NCBI GenBank assembly: GCA_964250615.1
Contig: CAXUGM010000013.1
Direction: 5' to 3' (one strand)
Source of the DNA: Blautia sp900556555
GTDB taxonomy: Bacteria > Bacillota > Clostridia > Lachnospirales > Lachnospiraceae
DNA: 64,000 bases
Shown: positions 49,844-58,356 of the stretch, one piece after another
How the letters are laid out: each line of letters opens with the position of its first letter
Numbering within the stretch: position 1 is the stretch's first letter
Notes under the pieces: generated by a model
What the model was told of the DNA's origin: nothing
Databases searched by the model: none
Seen by the model: the letters and a program-made list of their open reading frames with translations, nothing else
Translations under genes and position numbers: made by a program

Positions 49844-50896
49844 TTACAAATCTAATTTCAAATCGTTTTCTTTGATCCATCCTTTTTTCCGCAGAGGAAT
49901 GGCAATGAGCCAGGATAATACGGCTGGAAGAATAAAGCAGATCAGCATCAGGCCAATCCAGTCCATAGCAGTAATGGCTGCTTTTGTTCCGGCTGCAATA
50001 TCATTCACCCATCCGGTGTACACTCCAATCTGTCCTACAAATCCGCAGGTTCCCATACCAGAGGCTACAGCAGCACCATTCATTTTTAACTGGAACAGAC
50101 AGGTGGTAATAGGGCCGGTAATGGCGGAAGCTAAGATGGGCGGAATCCAGATTTTGGGGTTTTTTACGATATTGCCCATCTGGAGCATGGAAGTTCCGAT
50201 ACCCTGGGCAAACAATCCGCCCCATTTGTTTTCTTTAAAACTCATAACCGCAAATCCAACCATCTGGGCACAGCAGCCTGCCACGGCAGCTCCCCCGGCC
50301 AGACCGGTAAGAGAAAGTGCTGCACAGATAGCTGCACTGCTGATTGGAAGTGTCAGGGCAATACCTACAATCACAGATACCAGGATTCCCATAAAGAAAG
50401 GCTGAAGTTCGGTTGCCCACATAATAGCATTTCCAACAGTACTTGCAGCATATCCGATGGCAGGAGCCCACCAGAGGGAGAGCAGAATCCCCACAGTTAT
50501 GGTTACAAAAGGGGTAACAATAATATCGATTTTGGTTTCTTTTGAAACCAGTTTACCAAATTCAGCAGCAAAAATGCTGACAATCAGCACAGCTAAAGGT
50601 CCCCCGGCAGCACCAAGTTCATTGGCTGCCATACCTACGGCTGTGAGAGAAAACAATACAAGAGGCGGACATTGAAGTGCATAGCCGATAGAAATGGCCA
50701 TAGCAGCTCCGGTAGCACCTTTTGCATAAGTACCTACGGTTACCAGAATCTGGATGCCAAGCTGTTCTCCCAGCGTACTGATAATCGTACCGATTAAAAG
50801 GGAAGCAAAAAGACCCTGAGCCATGGCACCTAAGGCGTCAATGCCGTATCTTTTTGCAGAAAAGATGATATTTTTCTTTTTCAAAAATTCTTTCAT
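49844..50896 (-). CDS. PTS IIC-like membrane transporter
   Basis: A 350-residue polytopic protein of the PTS_EIIC_2 type with about ten glycine- and alanine-rich spans (GAMAQGLFASLLIGTIIST; GAAGGPLAVLIVSIFAAEF; IGLMLICFILPAVLSWLIAI). No IIA or IIB domain is fused or adjacent, so phosphotransfer is doubtful and it may transport without coupling. It is divergent from the GH112 phosphorylase, which suggests but does not prove a role in uptake or export of a sugar related to that enzyme. A GGAGAAC site precedes the ATG. Confidence 0.8.
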   Translation of the reverse strand: MKEFLKKKNIIFSAKRYGIDALGAMAQGLFASLLIGTIISTLGEQLGIQILVTVGTYAKGATGAAMAISIGYALQCPPLVLFSLTAVGMAANELGAAGGPLAVLIVSIFAAEFGKLVSKETKIDIIVTPFVTITVGILLSLWWAPAIGYAASTVGNAIMWATELQPFFMGILVSVIVGIALTLPISSAAICAALSLTGLAGGAAVAGCCAQMVGFAVMSFKENKWGGLFAQGIGTSMLQMGNIVKNPKIWIPPILASAITGPITTCLFQLKMNGAAVASGMGTCGFVGQIGVYTGWVNDIAAGTKAAITAMDWIGLMLICFILPAVLSWLIAIPLRKKGWIKENDLKLDL

Positions 50897-51115
50897 GACG
50901 TTCTCCTTACATTACTGTTATATCATGTGTCTTGTCACATAGCTTTATTATCCACATTTTCCAAGATTCGTCAATACAAAAGATTTTTTTGAAAAAGCAA
51001 TATTTCTAAAAATATAAGCAAGATAACTGTTGAAAAAACAGATTTAAACAGGTAATGTAGAGGTAACAACAGCAAAAATAAGATTCTTAAAAAATGTATG
51101 CAGGAGGATTTTTTT

Positions 51116-53275
51116 ATGGAGCAGAAAAGAGGACGTGTAACCATTCCTACAGACTTAGATGTAATTCCGCAGACCTTAGAGATTATGGAAAAATGGGGAG
51201 CAGATGCGATTCGTGACTGTGATGGTACCGATTTTCCGGCGGAGTTAAGAGATGTGGATGCAAAAGTGTATTCCACCTACTATACAACAAGAAAAGATAA
51301 TGAATGGGCAAAGGCAAATCCTGACGAGATTCAGCAGATGTACATTATGACATCCTTCCACACAGCAGTGGATACAGAATTATCCATTCATTTGATGGAT
51401 CATTTATATCCAGATATGTTAAAAGTAAATTCTCATGATGATATTCAGAGATGGTGGGAAGTAATCGACCGTACAACAGGAGAAGTTGTTCCTGTTACAG
51501 AATGGGATTACAGTGAAGAGACAGGAGATGTAACCATTCACAATGCAAAAGCCTTCCACGATTACACCGTAAGTTTTCTTGCCTATATTATGTGGGATCC
51601 AGTGCATATGTACAATGCGGTAGTCAATGATTGGCAGGGTGTTGAGAAACAGATTACTTTTGATGTGCGTCAGCCAAAAACAAGAGAATTTACCATGAGA
51701 CGTCTTCGCAAATATATTGAAGACAATCCACACATTGATGTAATCCGTTATACAACATTTTTCCATCAGTTTACCCTGATTTTTGATGAACTGGCAAGAG
51801 AAAAATATGTAGACTGGTACGGATATTCTGCATCAGTAAGCCCTTATATTCTGGAACAGTTTGAGCAGGAAGTAGGATATAAATTCAGACCGGAATTCAT
51901 CATTGACCAGGGTTATATGAACAACCAGTACCGCATTCCTTCTAAGGAATTCCGTGATTTCCAGGCATTCCAGAGAAGAGAAGTTGCAAAACTTGCAAAA
52001 GAAATGGTTGACTTAACTCATGAACTTGGAAAAGAAGCCATGATGTTCCTGGGAGACCATTGGATCGGAACAGAGCCATTTATGGAAGAATTTAAACAGA
52101 TTGGCCTGGATGCGGTAGTAGGAAGTGTAGGAAATGGTTCTACCTTACGTCTCATTAGTGATATTCCAAATGTAAAATATACAGAAGGACGTTTCCTTCC
52201 TTACTTCTTCCCGGATACCTTCCACGAAGGCGGCGACCCGGTAAAAGAAGCAAAAGTAAACTGGGTGACAGCAAGACGTGCGATTTTAAGAAAACCAATT
52301 GACAGAATCGGATATGGCGGATACTTAAAACTGGCATTAGAATTCCCGGAATTTATTGAGTATGTGGAAAGCGTATGTGACGAATTCCGTACACTGTATG
52401 AAAATATCAAAGGAACAACACCTTATTGCGTAAAAACCGTAGCAGTCCTGAATAGCTGGGGTAAAATGAGAGCTTGGGGAAATCACATGGTTCACCATGC
52501 ACTGTATCAGAAACAGAATTATTCTTATGCAGGAATTATTGAGACCCTTTCCGGTGCTCCGTTTGATGTGCGTTTCATCAGCTTTGACGATATCCGGGAA
52601 AATCCTGCAGTCTTAGATGATATTGATGTTATCATCAATGTAGGTGGCGCTTACACTGCTCATAGCGGTGGTGCAAACTGGATTGATGAAACCGTTGTGA
52701 CAGCAGTGAAGAAGTTTATCTACAATGGCGGTGGATTCATCGGTGTAGGTGAGCCGACTGCTTATCAGTGGGAAGGCCGTTACTTCCAGCTTGCAAATGC
52801 ACTGGGTGTAGAGAAAGAAAACGGCTTTAACTTAAATACAGATAAGTATAACTGGGAAGAGCATGACCACTTTATCAAAGAAGACTGCACAAAAGATATT
52901 GATTTCGGAGAAGGACAGAAGAACATCTTTGCATTAGATGGAACTACCATTTTAAGACAGGTGGATAAAGAAGTACAGATGGCAGTAAATGAATTCGGAA
53001 AAGGACGCTGCGTTTATATCAGCGGGCTGCCATACAGCTTTGAAAACAGCAGACTGTTATACCGTTCTATTATCTGGTCTTCTCATGATGAAGAAAACTT
53101 ATATAAATGGTACAGCACAAACTTCAATGTGGAAGTTCATGCCTATGTGGCAAATGGAAAATACTGTGTGGTAAACAATACTTATGAACCACAGGAAACT
53201 ACTGTATATCGTGGAGATGGCTCCAGCTTTGATCTGAAGATGGATGCAAACGAAATCATCTGGTACGAAATTTAA
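51116..53275 (+). CDS. 1,3-beta-galactosyl-N-acetylhexosamine phosphorylase (GH112)
   Basis: A 719-residue cytoplasmic enzyme that phosphorolyses lacto-N-biose or galacto-N-biose to galactose-1-phosphate and the N-acetylhexosamine. The whole length matches the family: GRVTIPTDLDVIPQTLEIM, the RDCDGTDFP stretch, an acidic catalytic region (LGDHWIGTEPF) and a C-terminal beta domain (VIINVGGAYTAHSGG; GGGFIGVGEPTAY). I place the start at 51116 after CAGGAGG; an ATG 18 bases upstream includes that site. No kinase or epimerase of the bifidobacterial pathway is adjacent. Source is probably host mucin or milk glycans. Confidence 0.93.
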   Translation: MEQKRGRVTIPTDLDVIPQTLEIMEKWGADAIRDCDGTDFPAELRDVDAKVYSTYYTTRKDNEWAKANPDEIQQMYIMTSFHTAVDTELSIHLMDHLYPDMLKVNSHDDIQRWWEVIDRTTGEVVPVTEWDYSEETGDVTIHNAKAFHDYTVSFLAYIMWDPVHMYNAVVNDWQGVEKQITFDVRQPKTREFTMRRLRKYIEDNPHIDVIRYTTFFHQFTLIFDELAREKYVDWYGYSASVSPYILEQFEQEVGYKFRPEFIIDQGYMNNQYRIPSKEFRDFQAFQRREVAKLAKEMVDLTHELGKEAMMFLGDHWIGTEPFMEEFKQIGLDAVVGSVGNGSTLRLISDIPNVKYTEGRFLPYFFPDTFHEGGDPVKEAKVNWVTARRAILRKPIDRIGYGGYLKLALEFPEFIEYVESVCDEFRTLYENIKGTTPYCVKTVAVLNSWGKMRAWGNHMVHHALYQKQNYSYAGIIETLSGAPFDVRFISFDDIRENPAVLDDIDVIINVGGAYTAHSGGANWIDETVVTAVKKFIYNGGGFIGVGEPTAYQWEGRYFQLANALGVEKENGFNLNTDKYNWEEHDHFIKEDCTKDIDFGEGQKNIFALDGTTILRQVDKEVQMAVNEFGKGRCVYISGLPYSFENSRLLYRSIIWSSHDEENLYKWYSTNFNVEVHAYVANGKYCVVNNTYEPQETTVYRGDGSSFDLKMDANEIIWYEI

Positions 53276-53293
53276 GAATTGAGTTAAAATATG

Positions 53294-53334
53294 ACTGCCG
53301 CTTTAATAGAATTTCTGTTAAAGCGGCAGTTTTT
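53294..53334 (+). terminator. Terminator of the GH112 gene
   Basis: ACTGCCGCTTTAA (53294-53306) pairs perfectly with TTAAAGCGGCAGT (53318-53330), followed by T. Confidence 0.9.
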
Positions 53335-53377
53335 GTGGTATCATAAGAAAAACTATGTTTGAGAGGAGCAGAAAACC

Positions 53378-54313
53378 ATGAGCAGAAAAATATATAAAAG
53401 CGTAGCAGAATTGATTGGAAATACACCTCTTCTGGAAGTTACAGGGTTAGAAAAAGAACTGAAATTGGAAGCAACCGTGCTGGTTAAATTGGAATATCTG
53501 AATCCAACAGGAAGCGTAAAGGACAGAACTGCAAAAAACATGATTGCAGATGCAGAGGAGAGAGGACTTTTAAAGCCTGGAGCAACGATTATTGAGCCGA
53601 CCTCAGGTAATACAGGAATTGGTCTGGCGGCCATTGCTGCTTCCAGAGGATATTCTCTCATTCTTACCATGCCGGAAACCATGAGCGTAGAGAGGCGGAA
53701 TATACTGAAGGCTTACGGTGCCAAGATTGTATTGACAGAAGGTGCAAAAGGAATGGCAGGAGCCATTGCAAAAGCAGAAGAACTGGCAAAGGAGATACCG
53801 GGAAGTTTTCTTGCAGGACAGTTTGATAATCCTGCGAATCCAAAGGCACATATCCTGAGCACAGGACCGGAAATCTGGGAAGATACAGAAGGAGAAGTAG
53901 ATATCCTGGTTGCATCCGTGGGCACAGGAGGAACCATTACGGGAACAGGAGAGTATCTGAAATCCAAAAATCCGAAGATTCAGGTGATTGCGGTAGAGCC
54001 ATCAGATTCACCGGTTCTCTCAGGCGGAAAACCGGGTCCACATGCCATTCAGGGAATTGGTGCAGGATTTGTTCCGAAAGTGCTCAATACAGAAGTCTAT
54101 GATGAGGTTGTGGCAGTAGAAAGCCAGTCCGCTTTTGATACAGCAAAATTATTTGCTCATAAAGAAGGAATTTTAGTGGGTATTTCAGCAGGAGCAGCCC
54201 TGTGTGCAGCTTTGGAAGCAGCAAAAAAAGCAGAAAACAAAGGAAAGACCATTGTTGTTCTGCTTCCGGACAGTGGAGACCGCTATTATTCCACACCATT
54301 ATTTCAGGAATAA
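53378..54313 (+). CDS. cysK: Cysteine synthase A
   Basis: A 311-residue PLP enzyme that makes L-cysteine from O-acetylserine and sulfide. The PLP lysine is in NPTGSVKDRTAKNMI, followed by TSGNTGIG, the phosphate loop GTGGTITGTGEYL, and SAGAA near the C-terminus. All usual residues and length are present. GAGAGGAGC precedes the ATG. It may share transcription with the sigma-like gene 24 bp downstream. A link to the sulfite/persulfide genes at 11-14 kb is functional only, not positional. Confidence 0.94.
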   Translation: MSRKIYKSVAELIGNTPLLEVTGLEKELKLEATVLVKLEYLNPTGSVKDRTAKNMIADAEERGLLKPGATIIEPTSGNTGIGLAAIAASRGYSLILTMPETMSVERRNILKAYGAKIVLTEGAKGMAGAIAKAEELAKEIPGSFLAGQFDNPANPKAHILSTGPEIWEDTEGEVDILVASVGTGGTITGTGEYLKSKNPKIQVIAVEPSDSPVLSGGKPGPHAIQGIGAGFVPKVLNTEVYDEVVAVESQSAFDTAKLFAHKEGILVGISAGAALCAALEAAKKAENKGKTIVVLLPDSGDRYYSTPLFQE

Positions 54314-54337
54314 GAAAACAGAGAACGGAGTGAACGT

Positions 54338-55096
54338 ATGAATATTCAGGAGTTTCAGGATAAACTAAAAGAAATACAGACCCTTGCCATGCAAAATGGC
54401 AAACAGGTACAGGCAGAGCTGGTGGAGAACTTCTTCGGAAAAGAAGGAATGGACCGGGACAAATTGCAGAAAGTCTATGATTTTCTGGAGATTCAGGGCA
54501 TTACTGTCTATGGATACGAAAAAGAAAAGATGCAGGCAGGAAATCAGGAGGAAAGACACCAGGAAGAAGGTGCCGAAACAGCAGTACAGCAGATTCCCCT
54601 TACACCGGAAGAAGAAGAGTATCTGGAAGAATACCTGGAGACCTTCGGTAATACAGAAGGGTTTGACAGAGAGCAGCTTTTTCAGGAACTTCGCCGGGGT
54701 GCAGATGTGAAAGAGAAGATTTTAAAGAGTTATCAAAAAGAATTGGTGCAGATTGCAAAAGAACTTCATTCAGGAGAAATCTTCTTCGGAGATTTGCTTC
54801 AGGAAGGAAATATGGGGCTTCTCATGGCACTGGAAAGAGCAGCAGAACAGGAAGAAATCCATACCTGGCTGGTGAATGAAATCAGAAGTACGATCCGTCT
54901 GTTTCTGGAAGAGCAGAATCAGCAGAAAAAAGAAGATGATATTCTGGTGGAGAAAGTCCGGAATCTGGAAGCAAGGGTAAAAGAGCTTACAGAAGACGAG
55001 GATGTGAAGTACAGTGTAGAAGAATTGGCTGTATTTCTGGATATGGATGTGGAAGAAATGGAGTCCGTTCTACGTCTTACCGGAGATGATAAGTAG
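54338..55096 (+). CDS. Truncated sigma-70-like protein without region 4
   Basis: A 252-residue acidic protein. The first 60 residues resemble sigma region 1.1 (AELVENFFGKEGMDRDKLQK; VYDFLEIQGITVYG), with a polar linker. The central part looks like regions 2.1-2.2 (KELVQIAKELHSGEI; FFGDLLQEGNMGLLMALERA), but the aromatic 2.3 and basic 2.4 DNA-contacting residues are not recognisable. It then runs into a region-3-like helix pair (YSVEELAVFLDMDVEEMESVLRL) and stops. Region 4, which reads the -35 element, is absent. It may bind core polymerase without DNA recognition. GAACGGAGTG precedes the ATG. Confidence 0.7.
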   Translation: MNIQEFQDKLKEIQTLAMQNGKQVQAELVENFFGKEGMDRDKLQKVYDFLEIQGITVYGYEKEKMQAGNQEERHQEEGAETAVQQIPLTPEEEEYLEEYLETFGNTEGFDREQLFQELRRGADVKEKILKSYQKELVQIAKELHSGEIFFGDLLQEGNMGLLMALERAAEQEEIHTWLVNEIRSTIRLFLEEQNQQKKEDDILVEKVRNLEARVKELTEDEDVKYSVEELAVFLDMDVEEMESVLRLTGDDK

Positions 55097-55235
55097 TTTT
55101 ATTATTTTTTTATAGAATTAATAGGCTTTCTTCATTGCATAATTATGAAAGAAGAAGTATAGTGTCTAATATGGCGAATTGCCATGACTATGCAGAGATT
55201 TTGGATAGTCAGATCATGATTATGGAGGATTTTAT

Positions 55236-57161
55236 ATGGATATTAAAGAAAACAAGACACCTCAGCCTCCTAAAAAACCAACGATGATTTTTTATGGAAT
55301 TGTTCTTTTGATCTTAGTGGCAATGAATTTTATTGTATTGCCCTCTCTGGCAGAGAGAAGTGTAAAAGAGGTCAGCTATGATAAGTTTATCAGCGATCTG
55401 GAAAAGGGCAAGATTCAGGAAGTAAAGTTTGGAGAGGGAATTATTTATTTCTCTGAAGAGAAAGAAGGGAAGGGTGACAAAGTTCAGCTCTATAAGACTG
55501 GTTATGTCATGGATGAGAAACTGATTGACCGTTTGGATAAATCAGGGGTTACCTACAGCTCTGAAATGCCGGAGAAGGTAAATCCGTTCCTGAACTTTAT
55601 TTTCACCTGGATTCTACCGCTTGTGGTAATCTGGACCATAGGTGGATGGTTTATGCGCCGTATGATGAAGAATATAGGTGGTTCCGGCGGTCCGGGAGCC
55701 ATGTCCTTTGGCAAAAGTAATGCTAAGATTTATGTGAAGTCTGCTACAGGAATTAAGTTTTCCGACGTGGCAGGAGAGGATGAAGCGAAAGAGCTTCTTT
55801 CTGAGATTGTGGATTATCTCCACTATCCTGATAAGTACACAGAAATCGGTGCGTCTATGCCAAAAGGAGCACTTTTAGTAGGACCTCCGGGAACCGGTAA
55901 GACCCTTCTGGCAAAAGCAGTAGCCGGAGAAGCAAATGTACCGTTCTTCTCTATTTCCGGTTCAGAGTTTGTAGAGATGTTTGTAGGTATGGGTGCTGCA
56001 AAAGTAAGAGACCTGTTTAAGCAGGCCAATGAAAAAGCTCCGTGTATTGTGTTTATTGATGAGATTGATACCATTGGCAAAAAACGTGATGGTGCCAATA
56101 TGGGCGGAAATGATGAGCGTGAACAGACGTTGAACCAGCTCCTTACAGAGATGGATGGCTTTGACGGCTCCAAAGGGGTGGTAATCCTGGCAGCTACCAA
56201 CCGTCCGGATTCCCTTGACCCGGCACTTCTCCGCCCCGGCCGTTTCGACAGAAGAATTCCCGTAGAGCTTCCTGACCTGAAGGGAAGAGAAGAGATACTC
56301 AAGGTTCATGCGAGAAAAATTAAGATTTCTGACAATGTAGATTTCCATGAAATCGCAAAAGCTGCATCTGGTGCGTCCGGTGCAGAACTGGCAAATATTG
56401 TCAATGAAGCAGCCCTCAGGGCGGTTCGTGACAGAAGAAAATTTGCTACCCAGGCAGATATGGAAGAAAGCATCGAAGTGGTTATTGCTGGTTACCAGAA
56501 GAAGAGCAGAGTTTTATCCGAGAAGGAAAAACTGATCGTTTCTTATCACGAAGTGGGTCATGCACTGGTTGCAGCTTTGCAGACCAATTCAGCCCCGGTA
56601 CACAAGATTACCATTATTCCAAGAACTTCCGGTGCCCTTGGTTACACCATGCAGGTGGATGAGAGCGAGCATTTCTTGATGTCCAAGGAAGAACTGGAGA
56701 ATAAGATTGCTACCTTTACCGGAGGCCGTGCAGCAGAGGAATTGATTTTCCATTCTGTGACCACAGGTGCTTCTAATGATATCGAGCAGGCAACCAAGAT
56801 TGCCAGAGGAATGATTTCCAGATTCGGTATGAGTGATGAGTTTGATATGGTTGCCATGGAGAGCATGTCCAATCAGTATCTGGGCGGCGACAGCTCTCTG
56901 TCCTGTTCCTTTGAGACACAGACATTGATTGACAAAAAAGTCATTGAGCTGGTGAAAAAACAGCATGATAAAGCATATAAGATTCTGGAAGACAACATTG
57001 CGAAGCTTCATGAGCTGGCAAAATTCCTGTATGAGAATGAAACGATTACAGGAGAAGAGTTTATGCGGATTCTCAACACCAAACCACGTATCGGCATGAA
57101 TGAAGATGCAGAAAACAGCACAGAACGAAATGCAGAAGCCAATGAAGAAATGAATCATTGA
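55236..57161 (+). CDS. ftsH: ATP-dependent zinc metalloprotease FtsH
   Basis: A 641-residue membrane protease with two N-terminal spans (TMIFYGIVLLILVAMNFIVL; FLNFIFTWILPLVVIWTIGG) and an extracellular loop between. The AAA domain has Walker A GPPGTGKTLLAKA, Walker B IVFIDEID, and the pore loop FVGMG; the second region of homology includes RPGRFDRRI. The zinc site is HEVGH in SYHEVGHAL with a later Asp in TTGASNDIEQAT. It degrades damaged membrane and regulatory proteins. It has a GGAGG site 8-10 bases before the ATG. The 3' end runs into a terminator. Confidence 0.96.
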   Translation: MDIKENKTPQPPKKPTMIFYGIVLLILVAMNFIVLPSLAERSVKEVSYDKFISDLEKGKIQEVKFGEGIIYFSEEKEGKGDKVQLYKTGYVMDEKLIDRLDKSGVTYSSEMPEKVNPFLNFIFTWILPLVVIWTIGGWFMRRMMKNIGGSGGPGAMSFGKSNAKIYVKSATGIKFSDVAGEDEAKELLSEIVDYLHYPDKYTEIGASMPKGALLVGPPGTGKTLLAKAVAGEANVPFFSISGSEFVEMFVGMGAAKVRDLFKQANEKAPCIVFIDEIDTIGKKRDGANMGGNDEREQTLNQLLTEMDGFDGSKGVVILAATNRPDSLDPALLRPGRFDRRIPVELPDLKGREEILKVHARKIKISDNVDFHEIAKAASGASGAELANIVNEAALRAVRDRRKFATQADMEESIEVVIAGYQKKSRVLSEKEKLIVSYHEVGHALVAALQTNSAPVHKITIIPRTSGALGYTMQVDESEHFLMSKEELENKIATFTGGRAAEELIFHSVTTGASNDIEQATKIARGMISRFGMSDEFDMVAMESMSNQYLGGDSSLSCSFETQTLIDKKVIELVKKQHDKAYKILEDNIAKLHELAKFLYENETITGEEFMRILNTKPRIGMNEDAENSTERNAEANEEMNH

Positions 57162-57173
57162 TGACAAAAATGC

Positions 57174-57217
57174 AAAGAGACTACCGTAAGCTTGTAAGGT
57201 TTGCGGCAGTCTCTTTT
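57174..57217 (+). terminator. Terminator after ftsH
   Basis: AAAGAGACT (57174-57182) pairs with AGTCTCTTT (57208-57216), and CCG inside it pairs with CGG, with T after it. Its position shows that the exonuclease gene starts after it. Confidence 0.85.
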
Positions 57218-57304
57218 GATTTTCTGCCCTGTGCATTGACTTGTAAAACATATTTTGCTAGAATTGTTAAGTCTAAGAAGGGATTGAGAAAGAAAGGTGC
57301 TGAC

Positions 57305-58279
57305 ATGAATTATATTGTTTTTGATTTAGAATGGAATCAATGCCCTTACGGAAAAGAAAGGGAGAACAGGAGACTTCCTTTTGAAATTCTTGAAATAGGA
57401 GCAGTAAAATTAGATGAAAACAAAAAAATGGTAGATTCCTTTCAGGAAATTATCAAGCCTGCTGTCTATAAGAAGCTTCATTTCCGCACCAAAGAAATAC
57501 TGGATCTGGATGGGGCGGCACTGAATCATGGACTTCCTTTCCCGAAAGCAGTAAAGAAGTTTTTGGACTGGTGTGGGGAAGATGCGAAATTTTGTACCTG
57601 GGGAACCGCAGATTTGGTAGAACTTCAGAGGAATCTGAAATATTATAAACTGCTGTACCTGTTAAAGGGACCGATTTTCTTCTACGATATCCAAAAACTG
57701 TTTGGACTTGTTTATGAGGGAGAAAAGACAGCCAGGTCTCTGGAATATGCCATTGATTTTCTGGAAGAAGGTAAGGAAGGGCAGTTTCACAGGGCGTTAA
57801 ACGATGCGTATTATACTGCTGAGATTTTCAGAAAACTTCCAAAAAACTTTGTGGAAGAGCATAGTTCTATTGACTGTTATCAGAACCCAAAGTCAAGAAG
57901 TGAAGAAATTTATATGGTTTATCCGGGGTATTATAAATATATTTCCAGAGAATTTCCTACAAAAGAAGAGGCAATGAAAGACAGAGAAGTGACAAAAACC
58001 AAATGTTTTCTCTGTGGCGAGACAGCCCGGAAAAAAGTACGGTGGTTTTCCGTAAATCCTAAATCACACATGTGTCTGGCCTTGTGTCCGAAACATGGTT
58101 ATTTCAAGGGAAAAATCCGGCTGAAGAAAACCGATGAAGGCAGATATTATGTTATCAAGACCCTGAAACAGACAGATGAACAAGAGGCTGTATTGATACG
58201 GGAGAAAAAAGAACAGCTCAGAAGAAAAAGACGCATGAAACGTCATCAGGAAAAACAAGAAAAAAATTGCACCTTTTGA
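57305..58279 (+). CDS. DEDDh-type 3'-5' exonuclease with cysteine-rich C-terminus
   Basis: A 324-residue protein. The start NYIVFDLEWNQ carries the first catalytic Asp and Glu, LPFEILEIGAVKLDE follows, and the final H-x4-D pair is in FHRALNDAYYTAE. This is the KapD/ERI-like exonuclease family acting on RNA or DNA ends. The C-terminal third has cysteines in CFLCGE and CLALCPKHG that suggest a zinc ribbon, followed by a highly basic tail that may bind nucleic acid. I place the start at 57305 after AAAGGTG; a longer frame from 57158 would run through the ftsH terminator. Confidence 0.85.
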   Translation: MNYIVFDLEWNQCPYGKERENRRLPFEILEIGAVKLDENKKMVDSFQEIIKPAVYKKLHFRTKEILDLDGAALNHGLPFPKAVKKFLDWCGEDAKFCTWGTADLVELQRNLKYYKLLYLLKGPIFFYDIQKLFGLVYEGEKTARSLEYAIDFLEEGKEGQFHRALNDAYYTAEIFRKLPKNFVEEHSSIDCYQNPKSRSEEIYMVYPGYYKYISREFPTKEEAMKDREVTKTKCFLCGETARKKVRWFSVNPKSHMCLALCPKHGYFKGKIRLKKTDEGRYYVIKTLKQTDEQEAVLIREKKEQLRRKRRMKRHQEKQEKNCTF

Positions 58280-58356
58280 GAATTAAGGTTATAATAAGAC
58301 ATATTTCAATTTTGTGTATCAAGTTAAAATGAATTATATAAAAGGAGAGGCGAACA

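Noticed and set aside
53335..53377. T-box or other cysteine-responsive leader before cysK
   Set aside because: The gap after the preceding terminator is only about 40 bases, too short, and it holds just a ribosome site.
55114..55157. Hairpin upstream of ftsH
   Set aside because: CTTTCTTCAT and ATGAAAGAAG pair imperfectly and no T run follows; not strong enough to call.
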